From Parabacteroides goldsteinii (GTDB lineage Bacteria > Bacteroidota > Bacteroidia > Bacteroidales > Tannerellaceae): a stretch of DNA of 64,000 nt. Below the pieces are notes generated by a model. That model saw only the letters and a list, made by a program, of their open reading frames with translations. It was not told where the DNA came from and did not search any database. This document shows, one piece after another, positions 25,798 through 34,249 of this stretch (position 1 is its first letter; every line of letters starts with the position of its first letter). The stretch is from positions 152,487 through 216,486 of the forward strand of contig NZ_JADNBB010000006.1 in assembly GCF_015550595.1 (NCBI RefSeq), written 5' to 3'. The translations under genes were made by a program, and so were the position numbers.

Positions 25798-28485
25798 TTA
25801 TTTTTCCAGTAAAATGATCATGCCGCCCCGTCCCATAATCTCACACTGGGTCAGGGAAGACATCTTACCTTCCCATTGTGTGTTTCTGATTTCCGGCAAA
25901 AGATAGGAAGACGGCTTAAAGCCCAGTAACTGTTCGTCCAGGGAAATCTTTGCCGTTTGGGGAAGATCAGTCCAGTTAGCCAGTACGACAAGCGCTTTAT
26001 CTCCGTTGATGTAAACGGTAGCCGGAATATTCGCATTATCCGTTTTTACCGGACAACGTTCGTCCCAATAGCCTCTCATCACGGCATCCTTCATACCGAA
26101 ATCATCCCAAAGATGCCAGAGCGGAACAGGATTCCCGCTCCACGGCAGGCGGGGAAGCATACCGTAGATCATTCCACGGAACACATTCCGGGCATCTAAC
26201 GTTTCACTCATCAATCCGAAAGGAATACCGGACATTTCCACCAGCCAGAAATCCAATGTATTATTTGCAGGGAAGCCTTCACCGATCCAGGTACGGTCTA
26301 CGTAAGGCAGCAACTCCAGATAAAGATGCAGCGAATTGGCATAGCCGGCCCACTGGTTCATGTGATTCCAGGAATGGATATCGATCAGGCGGCGTTTGCC
26401 GTCGGCATCCATTACACGGCGGGCACGTTGCAGCGTTTGATGATCCAAAGCACTGTCGTCGATATAGACACCATCCAGTCCCAGGTTCTTTATCATCCAG
26501 TCCAGGCCTGCCAGATAGTAATTGTTCCAACGGGAATCAGGGGTTGTTATGACCGAGATATCCATATCGCCAGCATATTTGCCTTCTTTAAAAGCGTTAT
26601 ACCAGGCCGGGATGAAATGAGTCGTCAGGTTTTTGTTCAACCATTCGTGAGGGCCATTGCGATGGATCAATGTACGGGCATCCTTTCCGGGACCGTCATG
26701 GATCACTTCACTGCCCAGGCTACGCAACGCCCATAACTCAGGTATCTTCACCGTCAACTCACGGGTCGTATAATAAAGCCGGACATCCAAATCCTTACTG
26801 TGTGCATCCGAGATAAAACGCTTCAGATCCGGAACGGCTTCATCATAATACGGGTAGTTAATGAACGGATAAATATCTTTCTTATGATGTACATTGATCA
26901 TGTTGGCTCCCGCTTCCAAAGCGGCAGGGATATAACCGGCACTCACGTCGCTGTTGGAATGGAAGAAACGCTTCTCGGCGAGTTCCGGCAGGTTAAGCGG
27001 TTTCACCGGAGTAACCAGCATATTGAAATTATAATGAAGGACATCGCCTTTCTTCATATCGCGTTCACCGCTGTAGGCTGTCATCAGAACTGTACCATCT
27101 TTGCCGGGCAGAATGTCGATACCGCCTTTATTCGCATTTCCCCACGAAGCTGGCAGGTTCAATTTACCTAATCCATAATAAATATTTACCAAAGGACGGT
27201 TATAGTTTTCATCTTTAAAGCAGAAGTTCAGACCAGCATTTATATTTCCCATCCAGATCTTATCCTGATGTTTCTCCACGTTCCATTGCCAGTTGATCAC
27301 CGAATCCGGACGCAAACCGCCTTTATGGCCTAAGCCCATCATATATTTGGCGGCATAAGCAGTGTAAGGCACTTCCAGACGGATATCCTTCACCTTTACG
27401 TCTCCCAGGGATTTTACCTGTATCCGATAATCGACCAGCCCATCAAAGCCGAAACTTCCGGAACACTGTACTTCGAAATGACGGCTCTTACGGCCGGCCG
27501 TCCAATTTACCAATGCATTATTCCGTCCGGTGATTCGCAGCGAACCACTCTTCAATACTTCTTCGCCATTCTCCGTTTCGATCACGAACCGCATTTCACT
27601 GGCCAAAACAGGGTTATTGCTCTGGTCGTTCAATTGGTTGCCCTGATCATAATGGGTAGAAAGGGATTGAGGCAACCCTTCTTTCGACAACTCCATCGTC
27701 CCACCCAGCCAAGAGATCGTTTGCTTCCGTAATTGAACCGGAATATACGGAGCCGTGGGCTCATCGGCATTTCCGATGGAAGAATCCAGCCAGCGAAGGC
27801 GGGTTTTACGCCAACCTTCATTATCTCCGTGGTTTGCAATGGGAGAACCTTGCACGGTCAATTCGCAGGCGATCTCTACCGGTTTGGCATTGGCAGCTTT
27901 GACTGTAACCGTCCCTTTATAAACACCGCTTGCCGTCACAGGCACATCGGAACCGATCCATAACGCCTGCACATTTCCTTTAGGAACATTTACCGTCTTT
28001 TTAAAAGTCCTACCGTTCGTATCGGTTCCTCCCAGGTTAAAGCAACGGAAAGCGGAAGCCGGTATCTTATTCCCTTTTTCATTCTTCCAGTCAGAAAAGG
28101 TGACGGACAGGTTCGACATGTCCTTATACGGAGCAAAGATTCCTACCTGCCAGGTATAGAACTCGCCCGGAAGACAATCACCCCTGAATTTTGTCCGTGA
28201 ATCGGCCGTCCGCTCCACCCAGCGCAAAGGTATCGCATCCGTCATACGGATATCGTGCTCCCGGTCTTCCGTAAAACAAAAATAACCGGCTACCGGATTT
28301 TCCTGTATCAACTTCTTCACTGCATCCGGTGAGGCTACAAGGCGCATTTCCGAGTCTTGCTCGTTTACCGTCCCCTGTCTTTTCAAATCGTCGAAAGCAT
28401 TCGTTACATCATCCTGCGCCTGCATAACACAAGGCAGGGTCAGAAGCGAATATACCATCAGGTACTTAATTTGTTTTCTCAACAT
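25798..28485 (-). CDS. Large secreted TIM-barrel-like glycosidase-type protein (DUF6067-like)
   Basis: An 895-residue protein with a signal peptide (about 1-24, 'LPCVMQAQ'). Residues 60-340 look beta-rich ('GVYKGTVTVKAANAKPVEIA', then a bilobal sandwich). Residues about 530-800 look like a (beta/alpha)8 barrel: 'ALEAGANMINVHHKKDIYPF', 'LDVRLYYTTRELTVKIPELW' and 'GLDGVYIDDSALDHQTLQRA', the Asp pair in 'YIDDS' being a candidate catalytic site. The C-terminus is a short beta-sandwich. I believe it belongs to a DUF6067-type family, but the label is from memory and no activity can be given. Its start overlaps the GH89 stop by 20 bp, so the two are translationally coupled and probably act on the same glycan. 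Confidence 0.7.
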   Translation of the reverse strand: MLRKQIKYLMVYSLLTLPCVMQAQDDVTNAFDDLKRQGTVNEQDSEMRLVASPDAVKKLIQENPVAGYFCFTEDREHDIRMTDAIPLRWVERTADSRTKFRGDCLPGEFYTWQVGIFAPYKDMSNLSVTFSDWKNEKGNKIPASAFRCFNLGGTDTNGRTFKKTVNVPKGNVQALWIGSDVPVTASGVYKGTVTVKAANAKPVEIACELTVQGSPIANHGDNEGWRKTRLRWLDSSIGNADEPTAPYIPVQLRKQTISWLGGTMELSKEGLPQSLSTHYDQGNQLNDQSNNPVLASEMRFVIETENGEEVLKSGSLRITGRNNALVNWTAGRKSRHFEVQCSGSFGFDGLVDYRIQVKSLGDVKVKDIRLEVPYTAYAAKYMMGLGHKGGLRPDSVINWQWNVEKHQDKIWMGNINAGLNFCFKDENYNRPLVNIYYGLGKLNLPASWGNANKGGIDILPGKDGTVLMTAYSGERDMKKGDVLHYNFNMLVTPVKPLNLPELAEKRFFHSNSDVSAGYIPAALEAGANMINVHHKKDIYPFINYPYYDEAVPDLKRFISDAHSKDLDVRLYYTTRELTVKIPELWALRSLGSEVIHDGPGKDARTLIHRNGPHEWLNKNLTTHFIPAWYNAFKEGKYAGDMDISVITTPDSRWNNYYLAGLDWMIKNLGLDGVYIDDSALDHQTLQRARRVMDADGKRRLIDIHSWNHMNQWAGYANSLHLYLELLPYVDRTWIGEGFPANNTLDFWLVEMSGIPFGLMSETLDARNVFRGMIYGMLPRLPWSGNPVPLWHLWDDFGMKDAVMRGYWDERCPVKTDNANIPATVYINGDKALVVLANWTDLPQTAKISLDEQLLGFKPSSYLLPEIRNTQWEGKMSSLTQCEIMGRGGMIILLEK

Positions 28486-30688
28486 TGTAGTATTCTTTTG
28501 CTAATTGTTTGTATTTGTCTAACATCTGACGGGCAATAACGACTTCGTCTCCTTCCGTTATCGGAGTACGGGCTTTACCCGAACGATTGACGAAAGCCAA
28601 TTCCCAGTCAGCCAACGAATCATAAAACTCATTCGCACGGAAAGCCTGGCGACCTAAATCCATCTTTGCATCTTCCTCCCTATAAGTCGTTCCATTATCA
28701 AGATGTCCCTGCAACATATCATAGAACTGTTTCCAGCGTTGCAGATAATACCCCTCGATCAAACCGGTCCATTCGCGCCATGAATAATCGAACTGACGAA
28801 CATCGACCTGTCCCCCCCAGATAGTCACCAGTGAAGAGGCATTCTTTTCAAACAAATTTTGTTCTTCATCAGTTGTTCCCCAAGCACGGGCATCCGTCAA
28901 CCACTGGTCAAAGTTAAACTCTGTACGCGTACGAAGCAAGATATCTACATCTTTTAATAACTCAAGGAAGCGTCTGGAGTGTAATGCAAACGCCTCTTTA
29001 TCCTTTTTCCTGAATGCTTCGGCTGCTTTTTTATGTATTTCCTGCCCCAGGTTAGACATGACCTGACGCTGTACATCTACAATATCGAAACGATAAGGTT
29101 TGGAACCTTTCAATTGTTCCGCATCCTGCAATAGACAGGCTTCGGCCTCTATCAACGATTGCGGATCGTAAGGAATATTAAAACCTGCATTCGGTCCCGA
29201 CTTTTTCACATCCACAGCAGGACGGGCACAGATGATCGAACTGGACTCGACCCCGTTCGTCCCGGCGCAATAAGGGCCTGCCAATAATAATTCCCAGGCT
29301 TTGCAGGCAGCATCCGAAAAAGCTCCATAGCGACGTTCCGCATATTTACCCAGCCATTCTTTCAGCTTCACCGAATCTTGATGAACCGGCATTTCAAAGG
29401 CCAATTCATAAAACACCGGATTCTGTCCGATCGACTCCATGAACAAACCGGATCCCACCACATTCGGCGTTTCCTGCTTTGCTTTCATAAACTGATTGGA
29501 TGATACCAGCGGCAGATCTCCGTGAAGATTGACACGTCCGCCGAAGTTATGGAGGTTACCAGCTACAAAATCATGGCCACAGAAATGATCATCTCCCCCT
29601 AACGCTCCGTTCAGGCTCAATACAAGCAGGTCATGTTTCGGTACGACGGAAGCAATATCTTTACGGAAGCTCCAGGCCTGCATCACCCACAGCGCATTCG
29701 GGTCGAAAGCCTTCATCAATTGATGGATAGAAGAACCTACGGCATTCAGATATTCGGGAGTATCCACAGGCGGTTGGCTTTCATGAAAAGGATCAGCCGC
29801 ATAGAGCCCGTAAGTCCCATATAATTTCTGTTCTTCTTCCAGAAAGGCTTTTCCCAGTTCCGTAAACAGCGGGTCGAGTGGGTCTAACTGGCAGATACCT
29901 TCAAAGCCGTACCAATCAGGTTGTTTTTGTATTTTTGCCTCTGGAAACTTCTCCATCATCTTACGAGGTACAGCACCGGAAAAACCTTGCTGCACCGGTG
30001 TCATTCCCAATTCCAACTGACGATTTACCACTTGTTTACCCAAAGCAATATGCGAATCGATCCATGATTTTGGCAGCGGTCCGCCAAAGCTCTCGATATT
30101 AGGCATCCACTGCCAGGCAAAATGGGCAGGATCGACCAGATAAGAACGTGCTTCCTCATCCGTAAAACCAAAACGAAGCAGTGTATTATACCAAACGCCT
30201 TCCAGGCCGACAACCGACAAAGGCGTATTGATCGAGTTCATAGCCATATAATCGATCTCCCGCTGCCAGCGCTGCCAATCCCACCAGGCACCGGTATAGC
30301 TCAACGTACAATAATTAAAATAGACACGATACTTTCCATTAATAATCCGATGTGTTGTCTCTGTCGGAACAGGCAATGTTTCCGGTAAACTTAACTGATC
30401 GCCGAACCAGGAGACATGGGCCTTGCAGTGATATTTCAGGTATTGGTTATAGGCGGTTGCCAACGATACGGTATTGTTACCGCGCAACACCACTTTGCCA
30501 TTCTCTCCGGCCACTTCATAGACATCATTTCCGTTCTCCGGCTCGATCAGTTCCAGACAAAACTGTTTACCATACCCAGGACTGATACGTTCGATCAGGT
30601 CGTAAGCCGCCTGTATCTGCGGATCTTTCTGACAGGATATGAAAGATAAAAAACAAAAAAGCAAGAATACTTTACTTAGAATTTTCAT
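28466..30688 (-). CDS. GH89-family alpha-N-acetylglucosaminidase lipoprotein
   Basis: A 740-residue GH89 enzyme (human NAGLU family) with a lipoprotein signal (Cys19 in 'FISC'), an N-terminal alpha/beta domain (about 25-105), a TIM barrel (about 110-450) and a C-terminal helical domain. The acid is likely Glu303 in 'YAADPFHESQPP' and the nucleophile Glu418 in 'GSGLFMESIGQNPVFY', by analogy with the NAGLU motifs. 'YCTLSYTGAWWDWQRWQREI' and 'DYMAMNSIN' are strongly conserved family text. It removes terminal alpha-linked GlcNAc, a cap found on gastric mucin O-glycans. Leading a two-gene unit with the 895-residue protein, it supports a mucin role for the locus. Confidence 0.94.
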   Translation of the reverse strand: MKILSKVFLLFCFLSFISCQKDPQIQAAYDLIERISPGYGKQFCLELIEPENGNDVYEVAGENGKVVLRGNNTVSLATAYNQYLKYHCKAHVSWFGDQLSLPETLPVPTETTHRIINGKYRVYFNYCTLSYTGAWWDWQRWQREIDYMAMNSINTPLSVVGLEGVWYNTLLRFGFTDEEARSYLVDPAHFAWQWMPNIESFGGPLPKSWIDSHIALGKQVVNRQLELGMTPVQQGFSGAVPRKMMEKFPEAKIQKQPDWYGFEGICQLDPLDPLFTELGKAFLEEEQKLYGTYGLYAADPFHESQPPVDTPEYLNAVGSSIHQLMKAFDPNALWVMQAWSFRKDIASVVPKHDLLVLSLNGALGGDDHFCGHDFVAGNLHNFGGRVNLHGDLPLVSSNQFMKAKQETPNVVGSGLFMESIGQNPVFYELAFEMPVHQDSVKLKEWLGKYAERRYGAFSDAACKAWELLLAGPYCAGTNGVESSSIICARPAVDVKKSGPNAGFNIPYDPQSLIEAEACLLQDAEQLKGSKPYRFDIVDVQRQVMSNLGQEIHKKAAEAFRKKDKEAFALHSRRFLELLKDVDILLRTRTEFNFDQWLTDARAWGTTDEEQNLFEKNASSLVTIWGGQVDVRQFDYSWREWTGLIEGYYLQRWKQFYDMLQGHLDNGTTYREEDAKMDLGRQAFRANEFYDSLADWELAFVNRSGKARTPITEGDEVVIARQMLDKYKQLAKEYYNVEKTN

Positions 30689-30734
30689 GGTATAAAACTT
30701 TAAATTATTTCTTACTAGACGAAATAAAGCCAGT

Positions 30735-30872
30735 TTACCCTATGAATTCAGACAAATAAACTTACCTAGTTAAGGTCGACCAGTTTGTCGGGAGGGGTAT
30801 CTCCCCACCATACAATTTCCTTGCCTCGGCAAAATAACAAACGTCGAATAACAACAAATGAAGTTACCCTAT
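30735..30872 (-). ncRNA. Hairpin-rich block, possible structured 5' leader of GH89
   Basis: Several short dyads occur in close order: TTGCC/GGCAA (30821-30832), GGGG-TATCT-CCCC (30794-30806), the palindrome GGTCGACC (30774-30781) and CTTA-CCTAGT-TAAG (30761-30774). The block is bounded by direct repeats TTACCCTAT at 30735-30743 and 30864-30872. It lies 47-184 bp upstream of the GH89 start. I match it to no known riboswitch; a structured leader or a small repeat element are both possible. Confidence 0.3.
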
Positions 30873-30980
30873 CTGCCGGGGAGCTGGATTCCTCATTAAA
30901 TCAAGCGTACAACATGGCATTTTAATATAAGACATAAAAAAAATGAATTTAGATATTTCATATCTATCTGTAAAGAAACA

Positions 30981-31018
30981 AAAACAAGGGGCTTTTGAAT
31001 TCAAAAGCCCCTTGTTTT
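30981..31018. terminator. Terminator after the GH2 gene at 31078
   Basis: A perfect 38-bp palindrome (arms 30981-30999 and 31000-31018, centred on GAATTC) lies 60 bp past the GH2 stop, with a T-rich run on the minus strand. The uninterrupted 19-bp arms make it an unusually strong hairpin. Confidence 0.8.
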
Positions 31019-31023
31019 ATCAT

Positions 31024-31083
31024 CAAAAGTCCTGTCTTAACATTTCAAAAGACCTGACCTTTAAAATGCTCCTGTCTTTATCT
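31024..31083. repeat. Intergenic repeat copy 2, with about three degenerate units
   Basis: Positions 31024-31050 match 6261-6287 with one mismatch in 27. The sequence continues as about three degenerate units of roughly 20 nt, each reading like AAAAGTCCTGTCTT, and reaches into the last codons of the GH2 gene. Both copies sit at the 3' end of a glycosidase gene beside a strong hairpin. Confidence 0.7.
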
Positions 31084-33987
31084 TCCGGAATGAAAAGAAA
31101 TCCGGATCTTACCTTCTACCTTGTCCCCTTTCCGCAAAGGCCTGTATTCTTTCTCAGCATGAGGGATCAGGAAGTTTTCCTTGCCTGCATTATTGTAGCC
31201 GGCTACCAATAAACGGATGGCCTCTCCGTCTATCCATGAACGGGTATGCTGTGAACCGTCGGAAATGACCGTAAGTGTTTCTCCTTCCTGATTCTTCAGG
31301 TTTACGGAGTAGACATTCTCTTTTGTCGAACGGAAGAGGTTAGAACCTGCAGCCGTCTGATCGAGCGACCATGACACCGAAGGCGATTTTGAAGGACCGG
31401 CAAGACCGGACAAGGGCAAAGAAGCATTGAAGGCTTCCGCTTTTCCTTCCAAAGCACCGATATGGTCTTCGGGGTAAACACTCCAATATCCTTTACGTTT
31501 CCAATCCAGGCGGGTAAAGGAAGACGGCAAAGTAAAGACCAATCCGGTCTGTCTCGGTGAAACTTCCCGGAGCATCGTAAAATCGTAAATGAAATCAACT
31601 TCTCCGTTATTATGGAAACGATATTCAAACGAACCTTCAGCCTCCTTATATGCTCCGGTTACTCTGACACTGATCTCCTTTTCCCCCGATGTGCAGGAGA
31701 CGGACTGTGCCACCCAGTTTTCACAAAGCGGGTTAAACGGAGTGAACTTCTGGTCTTTTCCTGTCATCTGAATACCTTCACCTTCACCGTTCAGGGGTAA
31801 TACCATTAATGACGGTGACTGTTGCAATAGGACTTTTCCATTACGATCAGCAGATAACAAGCCGTTACGTTTATCAATCGTGAAATGTCCGGCTAAGGAT
31901 TCCACCTCGATCCGGTCCGTTTTTTCCCGGCAGGAAAGTTTTCCCGTCAGACGTTGCATCGGCTGTTCGCATTCCGGCAGGATGCGGAAGTTATATCGAT
32001 CGATAACAAATCCACGTACACCGGTTACTGTCAACTCCATTGTTTCTGCCTGACGCAAAGACTCCGGCAGTTTCACTTCCAGTTCGCCTTCCGAACGGGG
32101 AGCAACAACAGCTGTAATCTTACCGGTTTTACCTCCTGCTTTCCATTCAATCGTACATTCGGACAGATTACTGAAATTATGGCGGTTCTCTACATGGAAA
32201 CGAACAAGTCCGTCTTCTGTCATATTCCCTTTCAACGCTATTTTTACGGGACTGTAAGCCTTCTTCATGCTCCAGTACTCCGGTTTTTCGCGACGCCAGC
32301 CATCAACCGGGCCCCAGGTTCCGTAACCGACGGCACGTTCGCCCGGCAAAAAGAAAGTATCGTCGATACCTGCCCAGATAGCTCCTCCCAGAACGCCCTG
32401 GCTATGATACATATCGTTCCACATCTTATCCAATAAAGGTCCCCACATGGTTCGCAGTCCCGGATCGGCAGCCAGCTCCAGGCGGTTGTAAGCATTCAGG
32501 TGGCAGAACTCATCGAAGGTGACGGGACGTTTGCTGTTGCGATATTTATCCGGCCCGGTTGGTCCCGGATAGTGATGATTGGTTACTTCCAGTTCACCGT
32601 TATCCGCATCCGGTCCCCATTGGCTGAAGATACGGGGACGGGTCGGATCTATTTGTTTGACTATTCCCGATGCTTTTTTGAAATATTCATCATATTTCAA
32701 TGATTCGTTACCCATTGACCACATAATGACGGAAGGATGGCTACGGTTCAGGTTTACCATTTCGACATGCTGATTAACCAATACGGCATCGTGCATTTCC
32801 TCCGGCACATTCGTGTTATGTGCCCAACAAAAAGGAGCTTCTACTTCAACCAGCATACCCAGTTCATCGCATGCTTCCAGCAAGGCCTCATCGGGCGGAT
32901 AATGGGAAGTACGAAAATAATTCACATTTCCGCGACGGAACAACTCCACATCCTTACGCCACATATCATCGTTCACAGAACGCCCGCGCAACGGCATAAC
33001 CTCATGATGGCATACACCGCGAAGTTTTACCGGCATGTTGTTAATAAACATCTGGTTACCGCGCACTTCCACCTGGCGGAAACCGACACGGCGGGTAGTT
33101 TCATGCAATACCTCTTTTCCGTCCTTTAACCGGCAGGTAAAAGTATACAGATAAGGATGTTCGGAATCCCATTTATGGGGATCGGTAATATCAAATGACA
33201 GTTGCACCTTTTCTGTATTTCCGGCTGTCATCGCACCGACAGGGACTGTATTTCGTTTCAATGGAATATCTTTTCCACTAGCATCCTTCAAAGTAAAAGA
33301 AAGAGACAAGCCTTTAGCCATAGCTGGAGATTCATTCATTATCTCTACCTCTGTCTTTAAAGTTGCATCCGTATAGGTCGAATCAAATGAAGTGGAAACA
33401 TGAAACATACCCAGATTCACTTCCGGTAATGTAAACAAATAGATATCGCGTGTAATACCTCCCAACGGATGAACGGCATACTGAGACCCGCTCGATGTTG
33501 AATCGGCAAGGCTCTCCGATATTACTGAAACCGCTATTCTATTTTCTTTACCTGTTTCCACCAGATTTGTCACATCCAGTTCGAAAGCAGTAAAACCTCC
33601 CAAATGAGAACCGGCCTTTTTGCCATTTATAAAAACCTGGCTATCACTATATATCCCGTTACAACGTAGTTTTATCCGTTGTCCGGCCCAGGAAGCAGGA
33701 ACTGTAAACGTACGGAAATAACCGGCCGCTTTTCCTTTTTCTACTTCAAAACCTTGCATGACCCACTCGCCGGGAACTTCGATATTCTTCCAGTTATTCA
33801 CTTTCGCTTTCTCCCAAAAGTTCTTTTCCGGAGAAGGGTTGAACTGCCAGTCACCCGCCAACAAGACCTTCTCCTTCTCTACTCTTGTAGGCAAAGGCGA
33901 AAGACGTGGAATAACGAAATCTGTTGCACAAACCGATTGCAGACATATGGCCGAAACCAGTAAGTAAAAAAGTTTTCTTACATTCAT
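31078..33987 (-). CDS. GH2-family beta-galactosidase-like enzyme, secreted
   Basis: A 969-residue GH2 enzyme with a signal peptide (about 1-21). Domain order: jelly-roll (about 40-190, 'GEWVMQGFEVEKGKAAGYFR', 'VHPLGGITRDIYLFT'), Ig-like domain (to about 305), TIM barrel (about 310-580), then beta-sandwich domains to the C-terminus. Likely catalytic acids are Glu428 ('MWSMGNESLKYD') and Glu493 ('VTFDEFCHLN'). It is transcribed alone between two terminators, but its promoter region shares a spaced direct-repeat operator with that of the downstream-numbered susC, so the same regulator probably controls both. Removal of beta-galactose from O-glycans fits the locus; specificity is inferred. Confidence 0.93.
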   Translation of the reverse strand: MNVRKLFYLLVSAICLQSVCATDFVIPRLSPLPTRVEKEKVLLAGDWQFNPSPEKNFWEKAKVNNWKNIEVPGEWVMQGFEVEKGKAAGYFRTFTVPASWAGQRIKLRCNGIYSDSQVFINGKKAGSHLGGFTAFELDVTNLVETGKENRIAVSVISESLADSTSSGSQYAVHPLGGITRDIYLFTLPEVNLGMFHVSTSFDSTYTDATLKTEVEIMNESPAMAKGLSLSFTLKDASGKDIPLKRNTVPVGAMTAGNTEKVQLSFDITDPHKWDSEHPYLYTFTCRLKDGKEVLHETTRRVGFRQVEVRGNQMFINNMPVKLRGVCHHEVMPLRGRSVNDDMWRKDVELFRRGNVNYFRTSHYPPDEALLEACDELGMLVEVEAPFCWAHNTNVPEEMHDAVLVNQHVEMVNLNRSHPSVIMWSMGNESLKYDEYFKKASGIVKQIDPTRPRIFSQWGPDADNGELEVTNHHYPGPTGPDKYRNSKRPVTFDEFCHLNAYNRLELAADPGLRTMWGPLLDKMWNDMYHSQGVLGGAIWAGIDDTFFLPGERAVGYGTWGPVDGWRREKPEYWSMKKAYSPVKIALKGNMTEDGLVRFHVENRHNFSNLSECTIEWKAGGKTGKITAVVAPRSEGELEVKLPESLRQAETMELTVTGVRGFVIDRYNFRILPECEQPMQRLTGKLSCREKTDRIEVESLAGHFTIDKRNGLLSADRNGKVLLQQSPSLMVLPLNGEGEGIQMTGKDQKFTPFNPLCENWVAQSVSCTSGEKEISVRVTGAYKEAEGSFEYRFHNNGEVDFIYDFTMLREVSPRQTGLVFTLPSSFTRLDWKRKGYWSVYPEDHIGALEGKAEAFNASLPLSGLAGPSKSPSVSWSLDQTAAGSNLFRSTKENVYSVNLKNQEGETLTVISDGSQHTRSWIDGEAIRLLVAGYNNAGKENFLIPHAEKEYRPLRKGDKVEGKIRISFHSGR

Positions 33988-34031
33988 ATAGGAACTTTGT
34001 GTTTAAATGATATTAATACAATTTACATCTG

Positions 34032-34129
34032 CAAATTAACGATATTTATTCTTTTCGGCCCTGATAATAGTATAAACATAAAACTTTTATTCGGAACTAA
34101 TTTGCAATAAATGCATCAAATTCGGAACT
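34032..34129 (-). promoter_or_regulatory. GH2 promoter: -7-like element plus direct-repeat operator
   Basis: A weak -7 (minus strand TTAATTTG, 34032-34039) lies 45 bp upstream of the GH2 ATG. Two direct repeats TTCGGAACT at 34090-34098 and 34121-34129 are 31 bp apart, with ATCAAA just before the second copy (plus-strand order). The same layout, with 51-52 bp between -7 and the first repeat, occurs before susC at 39602-39700. Confidence 0.6.
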
Positions 34130-34147
34130 ACAGGTATAATAAATGAA

Positions 34148-34192
34148 AAAGAGCCATTCTTAACTTACTATTAAGTTGAAAAATGGCTCTTT
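34148..34192. terminator. Terminator after susD
   Basis: AAAGAGCCATT (34148-34158) pairs with AATGGCTCTTT (34182-34192). An inner stem AACTTA/TAAGTT adds stability, and the minus strand continues with T5. It lies 58 bp past the SusD stop and ends the susC-susD unit. Confidence 0.75.
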
Positions 34193-34249
34193 GTTCTCAT
34201 CTAATTACCATAAACATATACTTCGCTTTCACTCGTATAGGGTTCACGA

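Larger units (their letters stand above)
30689..31077. other. Intergenic region between GH2 and GH89: terminator, repeats and possible structured leader
   Basis: These 389 bp contain no gene I can support. A frame of about 44 codons near 30770-30900 on the minus strand has no start codon and resembles nothing I recognise. From high to low coordinates the region holds the degenerate repeats (31024-31083), the 19-bp-arm terminator (30981-31018), an AT-rich spacer and a hairpin-rich block (30735-30872) ahead of GH89. Confidence 0.6.

Noticed and set aside
30770..30900. Short minus-strand frame of about 44 codons ending 'TPPDKLVDLN'
   Set aside because: It has no start codon, is preceded by a stop in frame and matches no family I know; its dyads fit a structured or repeat element better.
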